From assembly GCA_019420135.1 (NCBI GenBank), contig JAHZHS010000001.1, positions 44,137 through 54,605 of the forward strand: a stretch of DNA of 10,469 nucleotides. Direction: 5' to 3'. The notes below the pieces were generated by a model. It had not been told where the DNA came from and searched no databases. It saw only the letters and a list, made by a program, of their open reading frames with translations. This stretch comes from Oscillospiraceae bacterium. Lineage in GTDB: Bacteria > Bacillota > Clostridia > Oscillospirales > Ruminococcaceae. This document shows, one piece after another, positions 1 through 7,856 of the stretch (its first letter is position 1; every line of letters begins with the position of its first letter). A program made the translations under genes and the position numbers.

Positions 1-1122
1 TATGTGAAGGAACATACCGGCCTCTTGATCGACGCCTATTTCTCCGGCACCAAGATCCGATGGATCCTGGACAACGTCCCCGGCGCCCGGGAAAAAGCCC
101 GGGCGGGGCAGCTGCTTTTCGGCACGGTGGACACCTGGCTGATCTGGAAGCTCACCGGCGGCAAGGTCCATGTGACCGACTACACCAACGCCAGCCGCAC
201 CATGCTCTACGACATCAAGAACCTCTGCTGGGACAAGCGCATCTGTGAGCGGCTGGACATCCCCATGAACATGCTGCCCGAGGTGCGCAGCTGCAGCGAG
301 GTCTACGGCACCGTCAACATCCAGGGGGTGGAGGTGCCCATCGCGGGCATAGCGGGGGATCAGCAGGCGGCGCTGTTCGGCCAGACCTGCTTTGCCCCCG
401 GCGAGGCAAAAAATACCTACGGCACCGGGTGTTTCCTTCTCATGAACACCGGCAGCGACATGTTTGTCAGCAAAAACGGTCTGCTCACCACCATTGCGGC
501 GGGCCTGGATGGCCGGGTGACCTACGCTTTGGAGGGCAGCGTCTTTGTGGGCGGCGCAGTGGTGCAGTGGCTGCGGGATGAGCTTCACCTCATCACCGAG
601 GCCGCCGACACCGAGTATTTTGCCCAGAAAGTCAAGGACAGCGCCGGGGTCTATGTGGTGCCGGCCTTCACCGGGCTGGGGGCGCCCTACTGGGACATGT
701 ACGCCCGGGGAGCCATTCTGGGCCTGACCCGGGGTGCCGGACGCAATCACATCATCCGGGCGGCGCTGGAATCCATCGCCTACCAGACGGGGGATGTCCT
801 CCACGCCATGGAGGAGGACACCGGCATTCCCCTGAAGGAACTGCGGGTGGATGGCGGGGCCTCGGCCAACAACTTCCTCATGCAGTTCCAGGCGGACATT
901 GTGGGCCGCACCATCCGCCGCCCCATGATCCGGGAGACCACCGCCCTGGGTGCCGCCTACCTGGCGGGGCTTGCCACCGGCGTGTGGAAGGATCTGGACG
1001 AGATCCGCAGCCAGTGGACGCTGGACCGGGTCTACACCCCCGTCATGGAGGCGGCCGAGCGGGATCGCCTGTACGCAGGTTGGCGCAAGGCGGTCAGCCG
1101 TGCCCGGGACTGGGCGGAGTGA
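1..1122 (+). CDS. glpK: Glycerol kinase, C-terminal part (5' end outside window)
   Basis: Glycerol kinase makes sn-glycerol 3-phosphate from glycerol and ATP in the cytoplasm. The reading frame is open from base 1, and the GTG at 4 is an internal valine, so the gene is cut by the window edge. By alignment from memory with E. coli GlpK (about 502 residues), roughly 125 N-terminal residues are missing. Landmarks, counted from the GTG codon: FGGY signature 1 YFSGTKIRWILDN (12-24), GTVDTWLIWK (40-49), the catalytic-Asp segment GIAGDQQAALFGQ (115-127, Asp119), YGTGCFLLMNTG (139-150), and the second FGGY signature region DGGASANNFLMQFQADI (283-299). The C-terminus is complete. The stretch before GIAGDQQ reads SEVYGTVNIQGVEVPIAG and lacks the His-containing loop of HPr-regulated Firmicutes enzymes. 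A strong terminator follows the stop codon. Identity is secure. Confidence 0.97.
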   Translation, partial: YVKEHTGLLIDAYFSGTKIRWILDNVPGAREKARAGQLLFGTVDTWLIWKLTGGKVHVTDYTNASRTMLYDIKNLCWDKRICERLDIPMNMLPEVRSCSEVYGTVNIQGVEVPIAGIAGDQQAALFGQTCFAPGEAKNTYGTGCFLLMNTGSDMFVSKNGLLTTIAAGLDGRVTYALEGSVFVGGAVVQWLRDELHLITEAADTEYFAQKVKDSAGVYVVPAFTGLGAPYWDMYARGAILGLTRGAGRNHIIRAALESIAYQTGDVLHAMEEDTGIPLKELRVDGGASANNFLMQFQADIVGRTIRRPMIRETTALGAAYLAGLATGVWKDLDEIRSQWTLDRVYTPVMEAAERDRLYAGWRKAVSRARDWAE

Positions 1123-1144
1123 GGCAGGCCCTCCCGGCAGCAAT

Positions 1145-1197
1145 AAAAATAAATACAGCACGGCATATTCTTTTGAAATATGCCGTGCTGTATTTTT
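1145..1197. terminator. Bidirectional intrinsic terminator between convergent units
   Basis: A perfect 19-bp inverted repeat has arms at 1151-1169 and 1177-1195 around a 7-nt loop (CTTTTGA). A run of A (1145-1149) precedes it and a run of T (1193-1197) follows, so the transcript of either strand has a stable hairpin followed by a U-rich tract. It lies 28 bp after the glpK stop and 31 bp beyond the stop of the decarboxylase gene coming the other way. The stem is AT-rich compared with the surrounding very GC-rich DNA. A role in terminating both units is inferred from structure and position. Confidence 0.9.
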
Positions 1198-1226
1198 ACG
1201 CAGTAAAATGATCCGGGACTCACCGG

Positions 1227-2678
1227 TCAGGGGGCGACGATCCGCAGGCAATCCGGGGCGGAACCGCCGGTATGGTGCAGGGCGGTGCCCCGGCCGACGA
1301 GCGCGGTGCAGGCATCCAGTATCCGGCGGGTAATCCGCTCCCCGGGAACGAGGAGGGGCACCCCCGGAGGATAGGCCCAGACAAACTCGGCGGCCACCCG
1401 GTCCTCCGCCTCCGCCAGGGGGCAGCAAACGGCGGGCAGTTCCAGCGCCCGGGCGATGGCGCACACCGCCTCCCCCGGCGGAGGCGGGGCGGGATGGCTG
1501 ACCGTCTGCCCCGGGACGGCGGACGAGGCGGCATCGATCTCCTGCAAGGCGCCGGCCAGCCGGTCCAGGGCGTCGTCGGCATCGCAGGGGCTGGTCATGG
1601 CCAGGACCAGATCCCCGCACACCATCTCCAGCTCAAAGCCGTGGTCCCGCAGGGCGTCGGCCAGCCGGGGACCGGTCAGGCCTGCGCCGCTGCCGTCCAG
1701 GAGGATCTTGCCCGGGTCGTGGGCAAAACAGGCGGGATGACGGGCAAGGACGTCCGCCCCGTGGCAGAACACCCGCAGCCGGGAAAGCCCGGCCACCGCC
1801 CGGTCAAAGCGGTCCAGACGCTCCGCCCAGGCGGCAAACCACTGCTCGCCGTGGGCGGCCAGCAGGCCGGTACAGCCGTCCAGCGACGCCATGAGAGGGT
1901 AGGAGGGGGAGCTGGTCTCAAAGATATCCAGCTGCCGGGCAACCTTGTCCCCCAGCCCGGGACCGTACACCCCGCCCAGGTGGAGCAGCGCCGTCTGGGT
2001 CAGGCTGGGCAGCGTCTTGTGGGGGCTCTGGATGACCACATCCGCCCCCGCGGCCAGTGCTCCGCCCCGCCAGCCGTATCTTGCCGCCAGGGGCAGGTAG
2101 TGGGCGCCGTGGGCCTCGTCCACCAGCAGGGGCACCCCCCGGGCATGGCAGAGGCCGGCAATGGCGGCGATGTCGCTCAAGACGCCCTCATAGGTGGGGC
2201 TGGTGAGGATGACGCAGCGGGCTTCGGGGCAGGCGTCCAGGGCGTCGGCCAGGTCGGCGGGGGCGACGCTGCCGTGGATGCCGAAGGCCTCGTCCGGCCG
2301 GGGCATGACCCACCGGGCGTGGAGGTCTCCCAGTTCCAGGGCGTGAAAGACGGATTTATGGCAGTTGCGGGCGGCGATCACCGTGCTGCCCGCGGGGGCC
2401 AGCGCCCGGATGCCCGCCAGCAGCCCGCAGGTGGCCCCGTTGACCAGGTAGAAGGTGCGGGCAGCCCCCCACAGGGCGGCGGTGCGGGCCATGGCGTCGG
2501 CCAGGATGCCGTCGGCGTCGTGGAGGTCGTCGGCGCCGGGAACCTCGGTAAAGTCCCAGGCGGCGGGCAGGCCGGGGGCGGGCTCCACCCGGCGCTTGTG
2601 CCCCGGCATGTGCAGGGGATAGCGGGTCTTTGCCAGCGCGATGAGCTGGCTTTCCAGAATATGGGTGTCCTGGGGCAT
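1227..2678 (-). CDS. Orn/Lys/Arg decarboxylase-family PLP enzyme (YaaO/SpeA type)
   Basis: This is a 483-residue fold-type I PLP enzyme of the short Firmicutes branch of basic amino-acid decarboxylases (B. subtilis SpeA and YaaO have similar length and lack the N-terminal wing domain of the E. coli inducible enzymes). Visible motifs: PLHMPGHKR (21-29), the phosphate-binding turn NGATCG (80-85), VDEAHGAHY (186-194) with the PLP-ring Asp187 and His190, and SPHKTL (218-223) with Schiff-base Lys221. A smaller C-terminal domain contains YPPGVPLLVPGE (436-447). The family removes the carboxyl group of arginine, lysine or ornithine to give agmatine, cadaverine or putrescine; the sequence alone does not settle the substrate. 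The ATG at 2678 follows AGGAGA with a 6-nt spacer. It is the last gene of the minus-strand unit, 20 bp after the editing-protein gene, and ends at the shared terminator. Residues 384-402 form a Pro/Ala-rich interdomain linker. Confidence 0.9.
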   Translation of the reverse strand: MPQDTHILESQLIALAKTRYPLHMPGHKRRVEPAPGLPAAWDFTEVPGADDLHDADGILADAMARTAALWGAARTFYLVNGATCGLLAGIRALAPAGSTVIAARNCHKSVFHALELGDLHARWVMPRPDEAFGIHGSVAPADLADALDACPEARCVILTSPTYEGVLSDIAAIAGLCHARGVPLLVDEAHGAHYLPLAARYGWRGGALAAGADVVIQSPHKTLPSLTQTALLHLGGVYGPGLGDKVARQLDIFETSSPSYPLMASLDGCTGLLAAHGEQWFAAWAERLDRFDRAVAGLSRLRVFCHGADVLARHPACFAHDPGKILLDGSGAGLTGPRLADALRDHGFELEMVCGDLVLAMTSPCDADDALDRLAGALQEIDAASSAVPGQTVSHPAPPPPGEAVCAIARALELPAVCCPLAEAEDRVAAEFVWAYPPGVPLLVPGERITRRILDACTALVGRGTALHHTGGSAPDCLRIVAP

Positions 2679-2698
2679 GGTGTCTCTCCTGAAAAGGC

Positions 2699-3262
2699 TC
2701 AGCCCTGGGGCGCGTCGGCGCCGGGCAGGGTGACAAAGGTGGGCTCATGGCCCAGGGCGGGCAGGATCTTGTGGAGCAGATCGTCGGTGGACAGCCGCAG
2801 GCTGGAGGTATTCTCGCAGGGGTGGCAGCCGAAGAAGGCCCCCTTGCGCACATCCTCATCGATGAGCAGGCGGACGCGGCGGTCGGGGTCGTTCATCAGG
2901 GCCAGCACGCTGACGCTGCCGGGGTGCACGTCCAGCAGTTCCGCCATCCTGTCCGCGCTGCCGAAGCTCAGCCGGGCGATGCCCAGCTGGTGGGACAGGT
3001 CCTTGGTGTGGAACACCTTGTCCCCGGGGATCATGAGCAGATAAAAGGCGGTCTGCTGCCGGTTGCAGAGAAACAGATTCTTGCAGATGGTGGCGTTGAG
3101 GACACGGTCAATGTCGGCGCAGACCTCCATGGTGTCGGCGGCGGGATGGTCCACCCGCTCATAGGACACGCCGAGGCGGTCGAGAAAATCATAGCAGCGC
3201 ACTTCCCGCGCACTGCGGGCAAGGCACTCCTCCGCCGTGGGGCGGCCGGAAACAAGCTGCAT
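2699..3262 (-). CDS. Ala-tRNA(Pro) deacylase, YbaK/ProXp-ala (PrdX-like) family
   Basis: The 187-residue product belongs to the free-standing YbaK/aa-tRNA editing domain family and most resembles PrdX/ProXp-ala. These proteins hydrolyse alanine mischarged onto tRNA(Pro) by prolyl-tRNA synthetase. Landmarks: a short N-terminal region with YDFLDRLGVSYERVDHP (24-40), ATICKNLFL (57-65) whose Lys61 aligns with the conserved active-site lysine, the core stretches GDKVFHTKDLSHQLG (80-94) and RLSFGSADRM (97-106), VHPGSVSVLALMND (112-125), and FGCHPCENTSSL (144-155) near the pocket. The frame can be extended to a TTG at 3292, but AGGAGG at 3272-3277 lies inside that extension, 9 nt before the ATG at 3262, so I use the ATG. 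It lies 48 bp after sbcC and 20 bp before the decarboxylase. Substrate preference for Ala-tRNA(Pro) is inferred from family resemblance. Confidence 0.9.
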   Translation of the reverse strand: MQLVSGRPTAEECLARSAREVRCYDFLDRLGVSYERVDHPAADTMEVCADIDRVLNATICKNLFLCNRQQTAFYLLMIPGDKVFHTKDLSHQLGIARLSFGSADRMAELLDVHPGSVSVLALMNDPDRRVRLLIDEDVRKGAFFGCHPCENTSSLRLSTDDLLHKILPALGHEPTFVTLPGADAPQG

Positions 3263-3271
3263 GGGAAACTC

Positions 3272-3277
3272 CCTCCT
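3272..3277 (-). promoter_or_regulatory. Ribosome binding site deciding the editing-protein start
   Basis: AGGAGG on the minus strand is 9 nt upstream of the ATG at 3262. A start at the upstream in-frame TTG (3292) would put this site inside the coding region, so it argues for the shorter protein. Confidence 0.8.
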
Positions 3278-3310
3278 GATTGATGAATCCAATGTTGAAA
3301 GGTTGAAAAT

Positions 3311-6127
3311 TCAGTCCAGCACCAGACGGGCGGTGCTGCCGGCCCGGGTCTTTTCCACCAGGATCTGGCGGGTCAGACGGTTCTGCAGCGCCTCCACGTG
3401 GCTGATGACGCCGATGAGTTTGTCGCTGCCGGCCAGGGCGGCCAGGGTGTCCACCGCCTTTTCCAGGGCGTCGGGGTCCAGGGTGCCGAAGCCCTCGTCG
3501 ATGAAGAGGGTGTCGATGCGCACCCCTCCGGCGCTCTGCTGGATGATGTCGCTGATGCCCAGGGCCAGGCTCAGGGCGGCCATGAAGCTCTCGCCCCCCG
3601 ACAGGCTGGCCACCGGGCGGTACTTGCCGGTGTAGGCGTCAAAGACGTCCAGGTCCAGGGCTGTCTTGCCCGAGATGGCGTCGCTCTGGCGGCGGCGCAG
3701 GCGGTACTGGCCGTCGGTCATGCGGAAAAAGCGGCGATTGGCAGCCTCAATGACCTCGTCAAAATAGAAGGCCTGGACGTACTGCTCAAAGGGCAGCTTG
3801 ATCCGCCCCGCCACGTTGCCGTTGAGGGTGCGGGACAGGCTGTCCAGCACGGCGTGGCGCTGGTGGGCGGCATCGGCCCGGCGGCGGGCGGCGGCCAGCT
3901 GTCTGGCGGCGGTGCGGTTGGCGGTCAGGCGCTGGTCGGTCTGACGGCGGGCATTTTCGGAGACGGTGCGGACTTCCTTCTGATGGGCAAAGGCTTTTTC
4001 CAGGGCGGACAGGTCGGCGTCGGCGCCCCCGGCATGGGCCAGGGCGTCGTTGAGGGCGCGCACCCGTTCGGTGAGGGCGGTCTGCCGGGCCTCGGTCTGG
4101 CGCCGGGCCTGGGCGGCGTCGTCCAGCGCCCTGCGCAGGGCGTCGGATTTAGCCTGCAGGTCGGTCCGGGCCTTGTATAGGGCGGTGGTGTCGGGGTAGC
4201 GCAGCGCCCCGGCGGCAGTCTGGACCTTGGCCTCGGCGGCGGCCTGACCGGCGGCCTTGGCGGAGGCGTCGGCCTGCAGGGCGGTGAGGCGCTGGGCCAG
4301 GGTTTTCCGCTGGTCGGCCAGGGCGGTCAGCCGGGCGGACAGTTTCGCCGCCCGGTCCTTCAGGGCGCGGAGGGCGTCCAGTTTGGCGGACAGCTCCTGC
4401 AAGCCGTTCTGCAGGCTGCGGTGCTGGGCGTTCAGGGCGGCGGCCAGACCGTCGTCGTCCAGCTGGGCTGCGGGGGGACCGTCGTAGCGGCTTTTGCGCC
4501 GGACAAAAAAGGTGTCGGCGTCCTTGACAAAGGTCTCCCGGGCGGCCCGGGCGGCGGCTGCGGCGCTGCCTGCCTCGGCGGAGGCCTGGGTGGCGGTTTT
4601 CTGGCTGCGGGTCAGGACCCTGGCGGCGTCGTCCACCTCCTTCTCGGTGACGGCGGTGCCGGACAGCCGGGCGGGGGCGGGATGGCTGGTGGACCCGCAG
4701 ACGGGGCAGGGAAGGCCCTCCTGCAGGTCCCGGGCCAGGAGCCCTGCCCGCTGGGCGTTGAGGGCCCGCAGCAGGGCGGTGTGACGGCCGGAAGCCTCGT
4801 CGGCGGCTTTCTGGGCGTCCAGGTAGCGGCCCTGGGCCTTGCGGGCGGTTTCGTCGGCGGCGCGCAGGCCGGGCAGGGCATTGAGAAGGGTGCCGCAGCT
4901 GTCCAGCAGCGACTTGGCCGTCTCGGCCTGGGCCTCCATCCGGGCCAGGTCGGCGTCGGGGGTGCCGCAGTCGGCCAGGGCCTTCTCGGTGCCGGTCTGT
5001 TCCTTTGCCAGGTCGGCGTCCTGCTGCCGGGCGGCAGCCAGGGCCCGGGCGGCGGCGTCGGCTTCCCGGCGGGCGGTCTCCGCCGCCTTGCGGGCTTCGG
5101 TCAGGGCCTTGTGGCGGGGCAGCTCCTCCTCCAATGCCTGCAGGGAGGCAGCCAGCGTCTCCAGCTCGGGGCGGCGGGTCTCGGTGTCGGCCCAGGCTTT
5201 CTGCTGTTGCGGCAGGGCGGCCTGGAGGTCGGCCAGAGCTTTCTGCGCCTCGGTCAGTTCGGCCCGCTGCCTGGCCAGGGAACGGGCGGATTCCAGGGCG
5301 GCGGAGGTCTTTGCAATCTCATCGTCAACCCGCTCCAACGAAGCGACGGCGGAGGCATAGGCCTCCTCGTCCACGGCAATGAGCTGCTTGGCCAGCTCGA
5401 TGGCCCGGGGAGCCTGATAGGGGTCCTGGGCCGCCTGGAGATCGGCCAGCTCCCGGGCGTTCTCTTCCGGCAGCTTTGGGGAACAGACCAGCGCGTTGAT
5501 CTGCAGCAGCACTCCGTCGTCCGCCCGCGCGGCCTCGGCCTCCGCCTCCCGGGCCCGGCGCTGGGCGGCGGCCCCCAGCTGCTGATAGAAAGCGGTGTCG
5601 AACACCTGCCGCAGAATGGCGCTGCGGTCGGCGGAGGGGGCGTTGAGCAGCCGGGTGAAGTCGTTCTGGGCCAGCATGGACACCTGGGCAAACTGCCGGG
5701 CGTCGATGCCCAGCAGATCGGTCACGGCGGCGGTGACCTGCCGGGTGCCGGATACCGGCGCCTCCGGTTCCCGCAAAAGCTCGGCCTTGGCGGCGGCGGT
5801 GGTGGTGCCCTCCCCCCGGGCCTTGCGGCGCAGCTGCTCGGGGGCGCGGTATACAGTATAGGTGCGGCCCCGGTGCTCGAAGGTCAGGCGGACGTAGGTG
5901 GTGGCGGTGGGGTCGGCAAAATCGCTGCGCAGCATGTCGGGGGCGCGGTAGGCGCCGGTCACCTCGCCGTAGAGGGCATAGGTCACCGCGTCAAACAGCG
6001 CCGTCTTGCCCGCGCCGGTGTCGCCGGAAATGAGAAACAGCCCGCCCTGCCCGAACCGGGAAAAATCCAGCTCGGTTTTGCCGGCATAAGGCCCGAAGGC
6101 GCACAGTTCCAGGGTCAGCGGTCGCAT
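3311..6127 (-). CDS. sbcC: Exonuclease SbcCD subunit C (Rad50-like ATPase)
   Basis: SbcC is the ATPase and tether subunit of the SbcCD (Mre11-Rad50 type) nuclease, which cleaves DNA hairpins and blocked double-strand ends. The 938-residue product shows the SMC-like order. The N-terminal lobe has Walker A GDTGAGKT (35-42) and a Q-loop region QVSMLAQNDFTRLL (148-161). A long Ala/Gln/Arg/Glu-rich coiled coil covers about 185-470, with zinc hook CPVC (474-477), and a second coiled coil covers about 490-765. The C-terminal lobe has ABC signature SLSGGES (841-847), Walker B and D-loop TLFIDEGFGTLD (873-884), and switch His in ISHVEAL (908-914). Length is within the usual range for bacterial SbcC. 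The start overlaps the sbcD end by 13 bp, and an SD AGGAGGTG (6133-6140) lies inside the sbcD coding region, indicating coupled translation. All key ATPase motifs are intact. Confidence 0.97.
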   Translation of the reverse strand: MRPLTLELCAFGPYAGKTELDFSRFGQGGLFLISGDTGAGKTALFDAVTYALYGEVTGAYRAPDMLRSDFADPTATTYVRLTFEHRGRTYTVYRAPEQLRRKARGEGTTTAAAKAELLREPEAPVSGTRQVTAAVTDLLGIDARQFAQVSMLAQNDFTRLLNAPSADRSAILRQVFDTAFYQQLGAAAQRRAREAEAEAARADDGVLLQINALVCSPKLPEENARELADLQAAQDPYQAPRAIELAKQLIAVDEEAYASAVASLERVDDEIAKTSAALESARSLARQRAELTEAQKALADLQAALPQQQKAWADTETRRPELETLAASLQALEEELPRHKALTEARKAAETARREADAAARALAAARQQDADLAKEQTGTEKALADCGTPDADLARMEAQAETAKSLLDSCGTLLNALPGLRAADETARKAQGRYLDAQKAADEASGRHTALLRALNAQRAGLLARDLQEGLPCPVCGSTSHPAPARLSGTAVTEKEVDDAARVLTRSQKTATQASAEAGSAAAAARAARETFVKDADTFFVRRKSRYDGPPAAQLDDDGLAAALNAQHRSLQNGLQELSAKLDALRALKDRAAKLSARLTALADQRKTLAQRLTALQADASAKAAGQAAAEAKVQTAAGALRYPDTTALYKARTDLQAKSDALRRALDDAAQARRQTEARQTALTERVRALNDALAHAGGADADLSALEKAFAHQKEVRTVSENARRQTDQRLTANRTAARQLAAARRRADAAHQRHAVLDSLSRTLNGNVAGRIKLPFEQYVQAFYFDEVIEAANRRFFRMTDGQYRLRRRQSDAISGKTALDLDVFDAYTGKYRPVASLSGGESFMAALSLALGISDIIQQSAGGVRIDTLFIDEGFGTLDPDALEKAVDTLAALAGSDKLIGVISHVEALQNRLTRQILVEKTRAGSTARLVLD

Positions 6128-7263
6128 GCAAGCACCTCCTCCCGCAGCTTGGTCAGGGCGGCGGTCTCGTCATCGGTGGGGTCCCGGCCCTGCACCGTCA
6201 CAAAGAAATCGGCAAACAGCTCCTCAAAGCTGCGGCGGCGCACCTGGGCGGCGGTCTGGGCGGCATCGTCCGCAGTGCCGTTGCCGGGCTTGTAGTCCAG
6301 CTTCATGGCGTTGGGGTAGGCGGCCCGCAGCCGGGCCATGGCATCGGGAATGGGCGTATCGTCGGTGAGGGTCGCCCAGATGTAATCGTCGGCGTCGCAG
6401 ACGGCGGCGGGGTCGGTGAGCTTTGCCAGAGGCCCCTCCAGGTGGCGCATGGCCCGGCGGGGGTGCAGGTCGATGAGCTCCACCTCCGCCTGCCCGGTTT
6501 TGTCCAGGGTCACCAGCGGCACCGATTTCCGGGCGCCGCACTCGTCCAGGGAATAGCACAGCGGACTGCCCGCATACCGCACGGTAGGACTGCCCACCGC
6601 CTGGGGGCGATGGATGTGTCCCAGGGCGGTGTAGCAGAAACCGGCAAACCGGGTGGCGTCCACCTGCTCCACCGTGCCTACCTCGACAGCACAGCTCTCA
6701 CTGCCGGAGACCTCCGGCGCCTTGTGGGCGGCGGTGACAAACTGATGGGCGGCCAATACCCGGCGGACCCCGTCCCCGGCGGGAATGCCGCCCAGGGCGG
6801 CGGCCACGGCGTCGTCGTAGCAGGCGATGGGGGCGTCGGGCAGATGGTGGCGCACGGTGGCGGCGCGCACAAAGGGCAGCAGATAGAACTCCACGGGGCC
6901 GTCGTCGTCGGACAGGACCACGGGGGAGAGCTGTCCGGTGTAGCGCCCGGCCAGCCAGACTCCCTGCCGGGCCAGCAGCTGCCCGGCATAGTCCAGCCGT
7001 TCGGCGCTGTCGTGGTTGCCCGAGATGGCCAGCACCCGGATATCCCGGCGGGCCAGCTCGGTCAAGAACCAGTCCAGCAGCAGCACGGCGGAGGCGGGAG
7101 GCTGGGGCACATCGTAGATGTCCCCCGCCGCCACCACCGCCTGCACGCCCCGGGACGCGCAGAGATCCACGATCTGCTCCAGGATATACCGCTGGTCCTC
7201 CAGCATGTCGAAGCCGTTGACCCGCTTGCCTAGGTGCAGGTCAGCCAAGTGAAGAAAGCGCAT
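6115..7263 (-). CDS. sbcD: Exonuclease SbcCD subunit D (Mre11-like nuclease)
   Basis: SbcD is the Mn-dependent calcineurin-type phosphoesterase subunit that, with SbcC, acts as an ATP-dependent double-strand exonuclease and single-strand endonuclease. The 382-residue protein carries the full metal-ligand set: ADLHLGKR (7-14; Asp8, His10), GDIYD (47-51; Asp48), SGNHD (81-85; Asn83, His84), AHQF (172-175; His173) and GHIHRPQ (215-221; His216, His218). The capping domain follows (about 270-382) and ends with the segment AQVRRRSFEELFADFF seen in SbcD C-termini. The ATG at 7263 follows AGGAGG (7270-7275) at 6 nt. It lies 53 bp downstream of the acetyltransferase gene and overlaps sbcC by 13 bp, the usual sbcDC pairing. 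Confidence 0.97.
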   Translation of the reverse strand: MRFLHLADLHLGKRVNGFDMLEDQRYILEQIVDLCASRGVQAVVAAGDIYDVPQPPASAVLLLDWFLTELARRDIRVLAISGNHDSAERLDYAGQLLARQGVWLAGRYTGQLSPVVLSDDDGPVEFYLLPFVRAATVRHHLPDAPIACYDDAVAAALGGIPAGDGVRRVLAAHQFVTAAHKAPEVSGSESCAVEVGTVEQVDATRFAGFCYTALGHIHRPQAVGSPTVRYAGSPLCYSLDECGARKSVPLVTLDKTGQAEVELIDLHPRRAMRHLEGPLAKLTDPAAVCDADDYIWATLTDDTPIPDAMARLRAAYPNAMKLDYKPGNGTADDAAQTAAQVRRRSFEELFADFFVTVQGRDPTDDETAALTKLREEVLACDR

Positions 7264-7316
7264 ACGCCGCCTCCTTGTCTATGAAATGGGATGAACGGAA
7301 AAGGAAAAGTTCCAGC

Positions 7317-7814
7317 TCAGCGCCACAGCTTTTCCCAGGTTTTCAGCTCCATGGTCACGCCGGGCAGGGCCTCCACGGTCTCCACCCCGGCGGGCCGGAA
7401 GCCACGCTTCTTGCAGAAGGCCTCCGCCTGCAGGTCCCGGGCCCAGACTTTCATGAACACCCGGGTGCGGCCGTCGCCCTCGGCCAGGCGCTGGGCGTAG
7501 GTCAGCACCCCGCGGCCGATGCCCCGGCCCCGCACGTCCTCGCAGAGATACAGCCGGGAAATGCACATGCCCCCCACGGGGGACAAATCCAGGGCAAAAT
7601 AGCCTACCTCCCGGCTGCCCAGGTAGATGAGAAAATAGTTGACCCCGTCCCGGATCTCATCCTCGGTCAGGTCCTCGTTCTGGTAGGTCTCGGCCAGCAG
7701 AAGGCCGTTCTTGCCCCCCAGCTTGCGGTAGACATTGGGAAAGATCTCCCGGGCCAGCTCGGCCACGCGGGCGATATAACGGGCTTTGGTCACCTGTTTG
7801 TAGCTCGGATTCAT
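7317..7814 (-). CDS. GNAT family N-acetyltransferase
   Basis: The 165-residue protein is a Gcn5-related acyltransferase that would move an acetyl group from acetyl-CoA to an amine. Its substrate cannot be read from the sequence. The central strand SREVGYFAL (67-75) and ISRLYLCEDVRGRGIG (85-100) give motif A; its RGRGIG loop (95-100) matches the pyrophosphate-binding R/Q-x-x-G-x-G/A pattern. It is followed by helix RGVLTYAQRLA and by motif B, AEAFCKKRGFRPAG (129-142). The N-terminus (PSYKQVTKARYIARVAELAREIF) fits a GNAT substrate-side helix. I chose the ATG at 7814 because AAGGAG sits 7 nt upstream (7822-7827); the in-frame TTG at 7832 would place that site inside the gene. The gene lies between the NusG-II protein (42 bp upstream) and sbcD. 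Nothing in it links it functionally to SbcCD. Confidence 0.9.
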   Translation of the reverse strand: MNPSYKQVTKARYIARVAELAREIFPNVYRKLGGKNGLLLAETYQNEDLTEDEIRDGVNYFLIYLGSREVGYFALDLSPVGGMCISRLYLCEDVRGRGIGRGVLTYAQRLAEGDGRTRVFMKVWARDLQAEAFCKKRGFRPAGVETVEALPGVTMELKTWEKLWR

Positions 7815-7821
7815 AGGGAAA

Positions 7822-7827
7822 CTCCTT
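7822..7827 (-). promoter_or_regulatory. Ribosome binding site deciding the GNAT start
   Basis: AAGGAG on the minus strand is 7 nt before the ATG at 7814. An extended start at the TTG at 7832 would put this site within the coding sequence. Confidence 0.75.
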
Positions 7828-7834
7828 TTCAATG

Positions 7835-7856
7835 AATGGGTGGAACAATGGGTGGA
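7835..7856. repeat. Short tandem repeat in the NusG-II/GNAT spacer
   Basis: The 10-mer AATGGGTGGA occurs twice (7835-7844 and 7847-7856) with a 12-bp period. The second copy abuts the NusG-II stop codon. On the transcript it reads TCCACCCATT twice. No function is evident; it could be replication slippage. Confidence 0.6.

Noticed and set aside
1272..3044. 590-codon plus-strand open frame
   Set aside because: It is antisense to the decarboxylase and editing-protein genes, which have clear family motifs. The translation is Gly/Gln/Val-rich without recognisable domains, as expected from the opposite strand of GC-rich coding DNA.
3263..3292. Upstream TTG start for the editing protein
   Set aside because: The AGGAGG site would fall inside the coding region; the ATG at 3262 has correct spacing.
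3293..3310. GTTGAAAGGTTGAAAA tandem-like sequence between sbcC and the editing gene
   Set aside because: Only two short copies in a 48-bp spacer, with no hairpin or T tract; too little to call a regulatory element.
4421..6295. 624-codon plus-strand open frame
   Set aside because: Antisense shadow of sbcC. The Gly/Leu/Gln-rich translation is the complement of the Ala/Arg-rich coiled-coil coding sequence.
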